Source: Peribacillus frigoritolerans (GTDB lineage Bacteria > Bacillota > Bacilli > Bacillales > DSM-1321). Taken from it: a DNA stretch of 35,882 nucleotides. Within the stretch, counting starts at the first letter, position 1. Every line of letters starts with the position of its first letter. The notes under the pieces are model-generated. The model ran no database searches. It was not told the origin of the DNA and saw only the letters and a list, made by a program, of their open reading frames with translations. The stretch spans positions 1 to 35,882 of the forward strand of contig NZ_JAUUTW010000043.1 of the NCBI RefSeq assembly GCF_030676415.1, given 5' to 3'. Made by a program: the position numbers and the translations under genes. This document shows positions 25,173-34,256 of the stretch, one piece after another.

Positions 25173-26432
25173 TTAAGAAACTTGTTCTAATTCTTTTTTG
25201 GAAGGAGGGTTGAATTGACCTTCCCATTTAGAGATGACGATTGCTGCAAGTGAATTACCGATAACGTTTACTACTGTACGTCCCATATCAAGAATACGGT
25301 CGATACCGGCAATAAATGCTAGACCTTCAATAGGAATACCAACAGTTCCCAATGTCGCTAAAAGAACTACGAAAGATACACCCGGTACACCCGCAATCCC
25401 CTTGGACGTGATCATTAACACTAGCATTAGCGTAATTTGCTCATACACGCTTAAATCGATTCCGTACATTTGAGCAATGAAGATAGCTGCTAACGCTTGG
25501 TATAATGTAGAGCCATCAAGGTTAAACGAGTATCCAGTCGGAATAACAAATGTAGCAATATGTTTCGGACATCCCGCTTTCTCCATTTTTTCCATGATTT
25601 TCGGAAGAACCGCTTCTGAACTTGCTGTAGAGAACGCAAGAATCAATTCTTCTTTGAGAAGTTTAATCAACGTAAAGATATTGAATCCTACAAATTTTGC
25701 AATCAGACCCAGAATGACAATTACAAAGAAAATCATGGTTCCGTAAACAGAAAGCGCTAACTTTCCTAACGGAATTAAAGATTCCAAACCGAACTTGGAG
25801 ATAGTCACACCGATTAGTGCAAATACACCGATTGGAGCGAATTTCATGACCATATTAGTTAGGTAGAACATTCCTTCAGCAGTACCTTGGAAGAAACGGA
25901 AAACTGGTTTACCCTTTTCACCGATGGCCGCAATACTAAGTCCAAACAACACGGAGAAGAAAATGATCGCTAGCATATCGCCTTCTACCATGGCTTTAAC
26001 AGGATTGGATGGCACAATGTGTACAAGTGTATCCACAAACGATTCATGCTGCTTAGTTTCTGCAGTATCAACATATGTGGAAATATCTGTTTGTTCCAGA
26101 TTATTCATATTCACACCAGCACCAGGCTGGATGATATTCGCGGAAATTAAACCAATGGCAATCGCAATCATAGTTACCACAACAAAGTATGATAATGATT
26201 TAGCACCTAGCTTACCGACCGCTTTCAAATCACCTACACCAGCAACTGCAACGATAAGGCTTGATACGATGATCGGCACAACAATCATTTTAATCATTCG
26301 TAGGAAAATGTCTCCGAATGGCTGTAAAAAGCTTTGGGCCGTCTCATTACCATAAAAAATGGCACCAACGATAATCCCTAGAATTAAACCAATGAAAATT
26401 TGGCTAGCTAAACTTAATTTGAATTTCTTCAT
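25173..26432 (-). CDS. gltP: Glutamate/dicarboxylate:cation symporter (DAACS family, GltP/GltT-like)
   Basis: A 419-residue membrane transporter. The HP1 serine-rich segment is FSTASSEAVLP, the TM7 motif NLDGS stands for NMDGT, and the TM8 signature is IDRILDMGRTVVNVIGN. Eight transmembrane helices plus two re-entrant loops are expected for the family. It imports acidic amino acids or C4-dicarboxylates with protons or sodium; GltP versus GltT cannot be settled by eye. It is expressed from its own promoter through a c-di-AMP riboswitch and terminator in a roughly 320-nt leader. The ribosome-binding site is GGTGAGG. Confidence 0.92.
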   Translation of the reverse strand: MKKFKLSLASQIFIGLILGIIVGAIFYGNETAQSFLQPFGDIFLRMIKMIVVPIIVSSLIVAVAGVGDLKAVGKLGAKSLSYFVVVTMIAIAIGLISANIIQPGAGVNMNNLEQTDISTYVDTAETKQHESFVDTLVHIVPSNPVKAMVEGDMLAIIFFSVLFGLSIAAIGEKGKPVFRFFQGTAEGMFYLTNMVMKFAPIGVFALIGVTISKFGLESLIPLGKLALSVYGTMIFFVIVILGLIAKFVGFNIFTLIKLLKEELILAFSTASSEAVLPKIMEKMEKAGCPKHIATFVIPTGYSFNLDGSTLYQALAAIFIAQMYGIDLSVYEQITLMLVLMITSKGIAGVPGVSFVVLLATLGTVGIPIEGLAFIAGIDRILDMGRTVVNVIGNSLAAIVISKWEGQFNPPSKKELEQVS

Positions 26433-26553
26433 TTACTTTCCTCACCTTCCATAAAGTCTTTGATGCAAAAACATTTTTGTCTCGGTAAGGGAAACAAGAT
26501 ACTAATAAAAGAAAGTAATTTTTCTTTTTTTGAAAAACTCTATCTTTACGCCG

Positions 26554-26577
26554 AAAAAAAAGACACTTCATGTGTCG
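26554..26577 (-). terminator. Riboswitch expression-platform terminator
   Basis: On the minus strand GACAC-ATGAA-GTGTC is followed by eight T residues, about 120 bp before gltP. Its stem sequence (CATGTGT on the plus strand, 26569-26575) is complementary to ACACATG at 26601-26607, offering an alternative pairing that would break the terminator. Confidence 0.85.
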
Positions 26578-26604
26578 ATTTCTTATTGGCGTGACTATTC
26601 ACAC

Positions 26605-26755
26605 ATGTTCCCTTAAAGACGCTGACGAGGTTAGCTGTCGGGTTAGGAATTGGAAACACAAATGCCCTTTCATTTCTGAATTCACCCCTAGCGGATAGAA
26701 ATCCACAAAAATGGTTCCCCCGTTCTTGGAATAAGATTAAGCGAGTTAACTTATA
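26605..26755 (-). promoter_or_regulatory. c-di-AMP riboswitch (ydaO-yuaA motif) upstream of gltP
   Basis: On the minus strand the conserved blocks appear in order: CTCGCTTAATC, AGAACGGGGGAACCA, TAGGGGTGAAT, and CCCGACAGCTAACCTCGT followed by AGCGT. These are the signature elements of the ydaO-yuaA RNA, known to bind cyclic di-AMP and usually to switch transcription off. It stands between a good sigma-A promoter and an intrinsic terminator, so gltP should be turned down when c-di-AMP is high. The motif is seen; the direction of control is from the family. Confidence 0.93.
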
Positions 26756-26762
26756 ATAAAAT

Positions 26763-26789
26763 ATTATACTAAAAATGATAATCTGTAAA
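26763..26789 (-). promoter_or_regulatory. Sigma-A promoter of the riboswitch-gltP transcript
   Basis: On the minus strand a perfect -10 TATAAT (26763-26768) is preceded by -35 TTTACA (26784-26789) with a 15-base spacer. It lies directly upstream of the riboswitch. The spacer is short, so the -35 may be displaced. Confidence 0.65.
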
Positions 26790-26954
26790 TATTTATTCGC
26801 ATCAGTTATAGAAAAAAACTTTAAACTTATCTGAATATTCTGTATTAAAGGCTATTTTACCTATAATTTCTCATCCCGATTTTTATTCATTTAAGTTATA
26901 TTGATATATAAATAATAACTAATTTGACATCACCTCTCTTGGTGTAAGAAGCAG

Positions 26955-28217
26955 TTACTTTTCCAAAATGCCAAGTAACAGATATCTTACTTTTTCCCTA
27001 GAGGTGAATTTTTTATAAGTTGCAGCTTTCACTTTTTCAAATTGAATTGGAGTAATAAAATAAGAATGGTTCTTCACTGCCACATTCGGTTCCAGGAGGA
27101 TGACGTCACCCACCGACGGTCCCTTTATGAGTTCTTGCTTCCCTTCAGCTTTTAGCCCTTTTGTGATGTAATGTTTATCCACATGGCCTTTTTTAGTCAA
27201 TTTGTAAACATGCGGCTGTTTTTGGTATTGTACCGCCTCTATAGGAATGGAGGGTACACCGGCTTTCTCATTGGTTATTACAGTAAGATTCACTTTGGAT
27301 CCCACCAACAAAGGTTCCGTTTCTTCGCCTACCGGTTCGATTAAAGCCTGAAATGGAAATCTGTTATCTTTTTTTAATGACGGCTCTTCAGCGGGATAGG
27401 AATGGATACGGCCTATCGTTCCTTTCAATGCCTTTTTTGAATCAGAGGAACTTGCTTTTATAGTCATGCCCACTTCAGCCTTTTTCATTTCCTCTTCAGA
27501 TAAATACCCTTCAATTGCCATATTTGTTGAAACGATGGATATAATGGGATTATTCAGGTTTTTATTGATATTTTTAACTACTCCATCAGCCTCACTCGTC
27601 GTCACAATCGCACTGGACTGCTCCTCAATTGAACTTAATTTAGCGTCAAGCATTTTCACTTTTTCATTCAAACTGTTTTTTTCCAGTTCCTGCTTGTACA
27701 TTTCTTGCTCAATGTTACTTTTAATAAGATCTGAAGAGCTTGTTGTTATATCAATATTCAAGTTTTTTTCCACCGATTCATCAATGGACGCTTTTTCAGG
27801 ATCACTGGTCAGGGTCCCTTGATAAGACCGCAACTTTCCTATGTATTCCTCAATCCCTGCAATTTCTCCCTCAGCTGCCGTTTTCTCCGCTTCTAAATCC
27901 GCTTTACGCGCATCAAGTTCAGTCGTCGTATACTCAAACAACGAGGAGCCAGCCGTAATCGCATCGCCTTCTTTTACAAGGAATTTCTTAAACTCATTTT
28001 TCTTGGCATCGAAATAGATATCATACTCTTCTACAGGTTTAATTACCCCATTTGTTTGAATAGTATCCGTAATTGTATCTTTTTTTACCTTTGTCCAGTT
28101 TTCAACGAAAACAGTTCGTTCCACTTTGCTTTCTTTTTTTTCAATAAGGTATAAGTTAACGGTTATTAACACTATCGACGCAATGGAGACCGCTGCTATT
28201 TTCCATTTCCCGCTCAT
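26955..28217 (-). CDS. Membrane fusion protein (HlyD/YknX-like), orphan adaptor
   Basis: A 420-residue protein started at the ATG at 28217 behind AAGGCGGGTG. One N-terminal transmembrane helix (about residues 8-24) precedes a lipoyl-type half, an acidic coiled coil (about 100-205: ARKADLEAEKTAAEGEIAG and further), the second lipoyl half TTSEADGVVKNINKNL, and beta-barrel segments to about 385. The last 35 residues form an unusual basic tail (FEKVKAATYKKFTSREKVRY). It lies 14 bp after a YknW-like gene, as in yknWXYZ. The yknY and yknZ ABC transporter genes do not follow; gltP does. Its partner may be encoded elsewhere. Confidence 0.82.
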   Translation of the reverse strand: MSGKWKIAAVSIASIVLITVNLYLIEKKESKVERTVFVENWTKVKKDTITDTIQTNGVIKPVEEYDIYFDAKKNEFKKFLVKEGDAITAGSSLFEYTTTELDARKADLEAEKTAAEGEIAGIEEYIGKLRSYQGTLTSDPEKASIDESVEKNLNIDITTSSSDLIKSNIEQEMYKQELEKNSLNEKVKMLDAKLSSIEEQSSAIVTTSEADGVVKNINKNLNNPIISIVSTNMAIEGYLSEEEMKKAEVGMTIKASSSDSKKALKGTIGRIHSYPAEEPSLKKDNRFPFQALIEPVGEETEPLLVGSKVNLTVITNEKAGVPSIPIEAVQYQKQPHVYKLTKKGHVDKHYITKGLKAEGKQELIKGPSVGDVILLEPNVAVKNHSYFITPIQFEKVKAATYKKFTSREKVRYLLLGILEK

Positions 28218-28231
28218 TCTTTTCACCCGCC

Positions 28232-28894
28232 TTATACAAATACGCCTACTTGGATGTATGCTAAAAAGGCTTTAACAAACCATGTGGCCAGATAGAATAG
28301 AACAATCATTAAAAGGACCAAATAATTATTTCGTTTTGAAAATTCCTTTAAATAAAAATATTGCAGAGCAATAATAAGAAATTGAAAAATTGTGATTTCG
28401 CTGAAAAAGTGAATGAAATAATCACTTCTGAGAAAATACTGACTGATTATCCCCAATGAAAAAGGATTGGCATCGCTGCCTATATCCATTAAAACGAATA
28501 GAGGAATCAGTAAAGTTTTTTCCACTAATTGCAAACCAAAAAGAATCATTTGAACGATAACTAATTTTATATATGGGATATCAGTAACGATCCAAAAGAA
28601 TAGAGCTGCTAAAAATATGTATATGGAAGGGCCGATTATGCCTGTTATTATATTGCCGCTCAAAATCAGCAACTTTGCTGCTTCGAATTCATTGACACCC
28701 ATCTTCGTGATTTCTTTGGAGAATGATTCTGAACCAATGCCAAAATATCCCCCAATGGCGAATACTATAAGACTAAGAAAATATAAAAATAGTAATTTCA
28801 ATCCAAACTTTGTGACTGCCTCTGCATTTTGCAGCTGATAACGACTACGATTAGGCTCTAAAATGCCCTTTAACAATCTGACCTGGTACACCAT
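28232..28894 (-). CDS. Yip1/YknW-like membrane protein
   Basis: A 220-residue integral membrane protein with about five transmembrane helices (near residues 30-50, 85-110, 112-135, 160-180 and 192-212). The first, charged 25 residues lie in the cytoplasm. The pattern (short N-terminal GILEPNRS segment, then Yip1-type helices) and its place directly before a membrane fusion protein resemble YknW of B. subtilis. There YknWXYZ protects against the toxin SdpC. The start ATG at 28894 is preceded by AGGAGG. It forms a two-gene operon with the downstream adaptor. Confidence 0.72.
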   Translation of the reverse strand: MVYQVRLLKGILEPNRSRYQLQNAEAVTKFGLKLLFLYFLSLIVFAIGGYFGIGSESFSKEITKMGVNEFEAAKLLILSGNIITGIIGPSIYIFLAALFFWIVTDIPYIKLVIVQMILFGLQLVEKTLLIPLFVLMDIGSDANPFSLGIISQYFLRSDYFIHFFSEITIFQFLIIALQYFYLKEFSKRNNYLVLLMIVLFYLATWFVKAFLAYIQVGVFV

Positions 28895-29023
28895 ATGTGG
28901 TCCTCCTGCAAAAATTGATATATCATCATATATTTTATCTTATTTTGGAAACAATTGCAGAAATAAGGAATGAATATACAAAAAAAACACATAATCCTTA
29001 CCCTTCAATTTTAATCCCCCAAA

Positions 29024-29917
29024 CTAATTTGGAGTTAATACTGACAAATGATGGGCAAGGACTTTAATGCGTGCAGGCGTTTTTCCATAGTTCTCTCCAT
29101 CCCTATCCACATCAAGCGGCCTCTTCGTTTCAATGGTCAGGGTACCGGCTTGTAAATAAGTCACCCCAGAGTCAGAGCTCAGATTTTCAGTCCATGAACG
29201 TTTCATCGCTATTATTTCTAAAAATGCACCAAGGCTTGCATTTTCCAGGATAGCAACGCCAAAGAGCCCATCGTCTGGACTAACCATGGGAAAGGGCAAT
29301 AAATTAGTGCCGATAAAACAACCATTCAAGACCAAAATCATAACTGCTTCCCCTTCAATGAGATTCCCATCATATTCTAGTTTATAGGAAAAGGGAGCTT
29401 TTTCACCAATCGTCCTTACAGCACTTAATAAATATCCGATCTTTCCGAACCTGCTTTTTTCCTGCTCATCAATATTGCTTGATGCATCTGAAATAAGCCC
29501 TACTCCCCAAAAATTAGAAAAATAATCGTCATTGCCCTGCCCAATATCAATTGAACGAACCTTGCCATTAACTAATGCTTCCGCAGCTTGACGAATATTT
29601 TGAGGAATCTTTAATGTCCTGGAGAAATCATTGCAAGTCCCTCCAGGTAAAATCCCAAACAACGGCCGCCTCCGAAGTGGTGAAAGGCCATTTACACACT
29701 CATGTACCGTTCCATCTCCTCCTAATACGAAAACTACATCCATGTCTTCACCATACTTCGAACAAAAACGGCATGCATCGCCTTTTTCCTTCGTTTGTAG
29801 AATGAGAAACTCATCAATATGTGGAGCTATTACTGGAAGACAACCCTCAAGATTCCTTTCGAGTTTATCATTACCGGCACTTTCATTATAAATCAGCATT
29901 CCCTTTTTCCATCGCAT
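29024..29917 (-). CDS. Diacylglycerol/lipid kinase family protein (YegS/BmrU-like)
   Basis: A 297-residue protein when started at the ATG at 29917, eight bases after AGGGG; a start 15 codons earlier (29962) also has a weak site. The kinase catalytic motif is GGDGTVHECVNGL, followed by GILPGGTCNDFSRTL; the C-terminal domain has MVSPDDGLFGVAIL. The family phosphorylates lipids such as diacylglycerol. It is closest in type to BmrU-like proteins rather than the housekeeping DgkB, but the substrate is unknown. It is monocistronic or weakly linked to the TetR gene upstream. Confidence 0.85.
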   Translation of the reverse strand: MRWKKGMLIYNESAGNDKLERNLEGCLPVIAPHIDEFLILQTKEKGDACRFCSKYGEDMDVVFVLGGDGTVHECVNGLSPLRRRPLFGILPGGTCNDFSRTLKIPQNIRQAAEALVNGKVRSIDIGQGNDDYFSNFWGVGLISDASSNIDEQEKSRFGKIGYLLSAVRTIGEKAPFSYKLEYDGNLIEGEAVMILVLNGCFIGTNLLPFPMVSPDDGLFGVAILENASLGAFLEIIAMKRSWTENLSSDSGVTYLQAGTLTIETKRPLDVDRDGENYGKTPARIKVLAHHLSVLTPN

Positions 29918-30011
29918 GATTCTTGCCCCTATATTATTGAAAGAATGTCTTCTTCCCATCACTTATACTTTTTCCTAAACCCCCGCTTTTGAAACTCATT
30001 AAGATTCAAAT

Positions 30012-30038
30012 GAAAAAAAGAGGCAATACGCCCCTTTC
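30012..30038 (-). terminator. Terminator of the TetR regulator gene
   Basis: On the minus strand AAAGGGGC pairs with GCCTCTTT (one G-U pair) around GTATT and is followed by TTTT, 11 bp after the stop codon. Confidence 0.8.
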
Positions 30039-30048
30039 GGTAAAGCAT

Positions 30049-30936
30049 TCATATATTCGTCAAATAATCCTTCATCACTAAAATAAGCTTAGAACACAAG
30101 GGACTTCTTTTTTCATTTTTTTCTAAAAATAACAAAAGGCTTTCCAAGATAATGGGGCTTGGCCTAACTTTTGAAAACTCTTCCTGGATCGCCTTTAAAG
30201 CTTCCGTATTTTTACGTTTTTCCATTCCCTCTTCTTTACGTGTTTCCACTTCCAGCATCCTGACGATAATCGAATGGATTTCTTCTTTTGGGCTCATATC
30301 CCGCATCGAGCATCCTGGTAGGGGAAATTGTTTCAATAATGGATCTTCCATGCTCTGCAGGCTTTCGATAATTGAATCCATCCGGTTCAATATGAAGCTA
30401 GGTAACAATTCCACATCGAAAGCATTTTGTTTCCTGATCAATATTCCGATATATCCTTTGAAAAGGGAATCTAAAATTATGGTGCAATCCGGCAGAAGAT
30501 CAGCCGAAAGTCCCGGATATAACTCAATGATTTTACGCTTGAACCAAATCAAGCCCTCTTCATGGATATAATGTAAAAACCCATCTAGTTCTTTGCTGAT
30601 ATGAACCATTTGTTCCTGCATCATCATTTGAATCAAGTTGGTATTTCCAGTCATATGTTCAATGTGAACAGTGATTTGCCTCATGAATTTGTCTTTACTG
30701 GTTAATGAAGCATCCAATTCAAGATCAAGTAATGAGTCCGTCAACGCTTCATAATAAAATTTAAAAATGGAGACTAGTAATTCTTCCTTCGATTTAAAAT
30801 AATTATAAAAAGACCCCTTTGCTATCCCACATTTTTCAGCAATTTCCTGAACGGAAGTAGCATGATAGCCTTTCTCCGCGAAAAGCTCTACAGACTTATC
30901 TATGATCATCTTATTTTTTTCTTTCATCAAATTCAT
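30049..30936 (-). CDS. TetR/AcrR-family repressor, divergent from swrC (YerO-like)
   Basis: A 295-residue regulator. The N-terminal helix-turn-helix is AEKGYHATSVQEIAEKCGIAKGSFYNYFKSKEELL in parts (residues about 18-52), followed by a long helical ligand domain. The size and divergent position next to a SwrC homologue match B. subtilis YerO, which represses swrC. An ATG three codons downstream (30927) has better spacing from its site and may be the true start. Palindromes at 30961-30976 and 31076-31091 are probable operators. Confidence 0.87.
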   Translation of the reverse strand: MNLMKEKNKMIIDKSVELFAEKGYHATSVQEIAEKCGIAKGSFYNYFKSKEELLVSIFKFYYEALTDSLLDLELDASLTSKDKFMRQITVHIEHMTGNTNLIQMMMQEQMVHISKELDGFLHYIHEEGLIWFKRKIIELYPGLSADLLPDCTIILDSLFKGYIGILIRKQNAFDVELLPSFILNRMDSIIESLQSMEDPLLKQFPLPGCSMRDMSPKEEIHSIIVRMLEVETRKEEGMEKRKNTEALKAIQEEFSKVRPSPIILESLLLFLEKNEKRSPLCSKLILVMKDYLTNI

Positions 30937-30960
30937 CCTATCTCTTAAAATTGTCCGTTT

Positions 30961-30976
30961 GTGACCAACGGGTCAC
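30961..30976. promoter_or_regulatory. Probable TetR operator O1
   Basis: GTGACC-AACG-GGTCAC is a perfect 6+6 palindrome, extended by T and A on the flanks. It lies 25 bp upstream of the tetR start, where binding would block tetR transcription. Confidence 0.75.
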
Positions 30977-31067
30977 ATCTTCCGAATTGTATCCCGAAAC
31001 CCTTGAAATCACAACATTAATACTACCGGATATTATCTGTTGCAATCATAATCCATATCCTATATAT

Positions 31068-31096
31068 TTGAGTCTGTGACCGACTAGTCATAATTT
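31068..31096 (+). promoter_or_regulatory. swrC promoter with TetR operator O2 in the spacer
   Basis: -35 TTGAGT (31068-31073), a 17-base spacer and -10 TAATTT (31091-31096). The spacer contains TGTGACC-GACT-AGTCA, sharing the left half-site and core of O1. Repressor bound there would exclude RNA polymerase from swrC. Confidence 0.68.
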
Positions 31097-31116
31097 TATG
31101 TATGGAGGGTACAAGC

Positions 31117-34100
31117 TTGAATTCAATAATTAAATTTTCATTAAAGAATAAATTGGCAATCTGGTTGCTTACGATCATCATCGTAGCAGCTGGTTTATAC
31201 TCCGGTTTAAACATGAAACAAGAAACCATACCAAGCATCTCGACTCCTTTAATAAGCATCTCCACTGTATATCCTGGAGCTGCACCTGAAGAAGTAGCGG
31301 ATAAACTCACAGACCAGATTGAGCAGAAAGTAACAAATTTAGCAGGAGTCGAATTAGTCAGTTCTTCGTCCATGGCTAACGTCTCTTCCATCCAATTACA
31401 ATATGATTATGATACGGATATGGACGATGCAGTAAAAGAAGTGAAAGAAGCTTTAGAGAAATTAGAACTGCCCGAGGGAGTCGATGACCCAAGCGTATCT
31501 AAATTAGAATTAAACGCTTTTCCTGTCGTAGCACTCAGTGTAACAGATAAGGGTTCTGATTTACCAGCCCTTACAAATAATGTCGAAGAAGTGTTAGTAC
31601 CTAAACTTGAAGGAATTGACGGCGTGACATCCGTATCAATTTCCGGACAACAAGTAAATGAAGGCAGCCTTGTATTCGACCAGGAAAAGATGGCTCAATA
31701 CGGGCTCGATGAAGATACCGTAAAGAAGGTTATCCAGGCCGCAAACGTCAACATGCCGCTTGGCATATATAACTTTGATGATAAAGAAAAAACGATCGTT
31801 GTGGATGGAAACATCTCCACATTAAAAGACCTAAAAAATATAAAGATACCTTTAACCGGCGGCTCTCAAACAGGAACGCCAGCACAAACCGTACCCGAAA
31901 CCAATCAATTATCCCCTGAAATGGCCGCGGGTCCTGCCCAACTGCCAAATGTCAAATTATCAGACATTGCCGATGTTAAAATCACCGGTAAGGCTGAATC
32001 GATTTCAAGAACAAACGGTAGCGAATCGATTGGGATTCAGGTTACAAGATCACCTGATGCCGATACAGTTGCAATCGTAGACGAAGTAAAAGAAGAAGTA
32101 TCGAATTTCAAAGAAGAATTTAAAGGCGTAAGTGTACACACTACGCTTGATCAGGCCCAACCGATTAAAGATTCTGTTGAAACCATGATCAGCAAGGCAA
32201 TCTTCGGCTGTCTGTTTGCCGTCATTGTTATCATGCTTTTCCTTAGGAACTTTAAAACGACTCTCATTTCCGTCATTTCGATTCCATTATCCTTGTTAGC
32301 AGCCCTTTTGGTTCTCAAACAAATGGATATTTCATTGAATGTCATGACACTGGGGGCCATGACAGTTGCCATTGGCCGGGTCGTCGATGACTCCATTGTC
32401 GTCATTGAAAATATTTATAGGAGAATGGCTTTAAAAGGCGAACAATTAAAAGGCGGCGAATTAATACGATCAGCCACTAAGGAAATGTTCATCCCTATCC
32501 TTTCATCGACAATCGTTACTGTAGCCGTATACCTGCCTTTAGCAAGCGTTACAGGAGCTGTCGGGGAACTATTCATGCCATTCGCCTTAACGATGGTGTT
32601 TGCATTAGTCGCTTCATTAATAATTGCCATCACACTTGTTCCGGCAATGGCAGACTCTTTATTTAAAAAGGGACTATCAAAAAAAGAATTAAAATCACAT
32701 GAAGAAAAACCAAGCAAACTATCTGCATTCTACCGAAAAGCACTGGATTGGTCGTTAAACCATAAGTTAATCACTTTCGGTACTGCCATTGTATTATTGG
32801 TCGGTAGCTTATTCCTAATCCCAAGCATCGGTGTCAGCTTCATGCCTGCAGATGAAGAAAAAACGATTATCGTCACTTACACTCCCGCACCTGGAGAGTT
32901 AAAAGAGGATATTGAAAAGCAAACAGAAAAAGTAGAAAAATACTTCATGGATAAAGACGATGTGAAGACCGTTCAATATACACTAGGTGAAAGCATGATG
33001 GGCGGAATGATGGGCGGCTCGAGTAACTCGGCTCTCTTCTATGTACTCTATGATGAAGACACCCAAAATTTCGGGGACAAAAAAGAAACGGTCATAAAGG
33101 ATTTAACTGAACTTGATTCACCTGGAACATGGAAACAACAAGAATTTACGTCAACAGCAAGTAACGAAACCACTTTATTTGTATACGGAAATACACAAAA
33201 AGACATTGAACCTGTAATTGACGATATTCAAAATATCATGAAGAAAAATAAAGATTTAAAAGATGTTGATACAAGTCTTTCCGATGCTTATGAGCAATAT
33301 ACACTAGTTGCAGACCAGGAAAAGCTAAGCGATATTGGACTGACAGCTGCACAAATTGGAATGGCCATTGCCAATACGAATAAAGATGAGGCTTTAACTA
33401 CGATTAAGAAAGATGGAGAAGAAGTAAAAGTATATGTCGAGACAGAAGAAACGACATTCGAAGACAAAAAAGATCTTGAGAATACGAAAATTTCTTCTCC
33501 AATGGGAATGGAAATACCATTGAAAGAGCTTGTGAAAATTGAAGAAGGCAAAGCTTCCGATACAATCAGCCGCCGCGATGGAAAAATTTATGCCGACGTG
33601 TCGGCAACAATCAAATCGGATGATGTAGCTGCAGTAACAGCTGAGGTACAAAAGGAAGTTGATAAATTAGACCTTCCCGCAAGCGTCTCTATAGACTATG
33701 GCGGAGTAACGGAAGATATCCAAGAATCATTCACTCAACTTGGTATCGCTATGTTAGCGGCCGTTGCTATCGTATACTTTGTCCTAGTCGTTACTTTCCA
33801 TGGTGGTTTAGCACCAATAGCCATTCTCTTCTCCTTACCATTTACGGTAATCGGGGCATTGGCAGGGCTATTCGTTGCAGGTGAGACCATCAGCGTTTCG
33901 GCCATGATGGGTGTACTAATGCTTATTGGTATCGTGGTAACCAATGCCATCGTATTAGTAGACCGTGTTATCAAAAATGAAGAATCCGGGCTATCTACCA
34001 GGGAAGCTTTACTCGAGGCAGGATCCACCCGTCTACGTCCAATCCTGATGACTGCCCTTGCCACAATCGGCGCTTTAATACCTTTGGCAATCGGTGCGGA

Positions 34101-34245
34101 AGGCAGTGGATTAATCTCACAAGGTTTGGGAATTACCGTTATCGGCGGACTGGTGAGTTCTACATTGCTAACACTTGTAATAGTACCGGTAGTATATGAA
34201 GTAATAATGAAAATAGGTAAAAAGAAGAAAAAAACAGTTAAGTAA
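31117..34245 (+). CDS. swrC: RND-family multidrug/surfactin exporter SwrC
   Basis: A 1042-residue RND pump started at the TTG at 31117, six bases after GGAGGGT; the ATG at 31102 lies on the binding site itself. The N terminus MNSIIKFSLKNKLAIWLL matches SwrC. Twelve transmembrane helices flank two large extracytoplasmic loops. TM4 carries the proton-relay aspartates in GRVVDDSIVVIENIYR, and TM10 has GIVVTNAIVLVD. In B. subtilis SwrC (YerP) gives surfactin self-resistance and allows swarming. A Met/Gly-rich run, MMGGMMGGSS, occurs in the second loop. It is regulated by the divergent TetR gene. Confidence 0.93.
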   Translation: MNSIIKFSLKNKLAIWLLTIIIVAAGLYSGLNMKQETIPSISTPLISISTVYPGAAPEEVADKLTDQIEQKVTNLAGVELVSSSSMANVSSIQLQYDYDTDMDDAVKEVKEALEKLELPEGVDDPSVSKLELNAFPVVALSVTDKGSDLPALTNNVEEVLVPKLEGIDGVTSVSISGQQVNEGSLVFDQEKMAQYGLDEDTVKKVIQAANVNMPLGIYNFDDKEKTIVVDGNISTLKDLKNIKIPLTGGSQTGTPAQTVPETNQLSPEMAAGPAQLPNVKLSDIADVKITGKAESISRTNGSESIGIQVTRSPDADTVAIVDEVKEEVSNFKEEFKGVSVHTTLDQAQPIKDSVETMISKAIFGCLFAVIVIMLFLRNFKTTLISVISIPLSLLAALLVLKQMDISLNVMTLGAMTVAIGRVVDDSIVVIENIYRRMALKGEQLKGGELIRSATKEMFIPILSSTIVTVAVYLPLASVTGAVGELFMPFALTMVFALVASLIIAITLVPAMADSLFKKGLSKKELKSHEEKPSKLSAFYRKALDWSLNHKLITFGTAIVLLVGSLFLIPSIGVSFMPADEEKTIIVTYTPAPGELKEDIEKQTEKVEKYFMDKDDVKTVQYTLGESMMGGMMGGSSNSALFYVLYDEDTQNFGDKKETVIKDLTELDSPGTWKQQEFTSTASNETTLFVYGNTQKDIEPVIDDIQNIMKKNKDLKDVDTSLSDAYEQYTLVADQEKLSDIGLTAAQIGMAIANTNKDEALTTIKKDGEEVKVYVETEETTFEDKKDLENTKISSPMGMEIPLKELVKIEEGKASDTISRRDGKIYADVSATIKSDDVAAVTAEVQKEVDKLDLPASVSIDYGGVTEDIQESFTQLGIAMLAAVAIVYFVLVVTFHGGLAPIAILFSLPFTVIGALAGLFVAGETISVSAMMGVLMLIGIVVTNAIVLVDRVIKNEESGLSTREALLEAGSTRLRPILMTALATIGALIPLAIGAEGSGLISQGLGITVIGGLVSSTLLTLVIVPVVYEVIMKIGKKKKKTVK

Positions 34246-34256
34246 CGAAGAAAAAG

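Noticed and set aside
24981..25190. 69-aa plus-strand frame after the methyltransferase
   Set aside because: It is the middle frame of the frameshifted methyltransferase and then runs through the gltP terminator.
31102..31116. ATG at 31102 as the swrC start
   Set aside because: This ATG overlaps the GGAGGGT ribosome-binding site of the TTG at 31117, and homologues begin at the TTG position.
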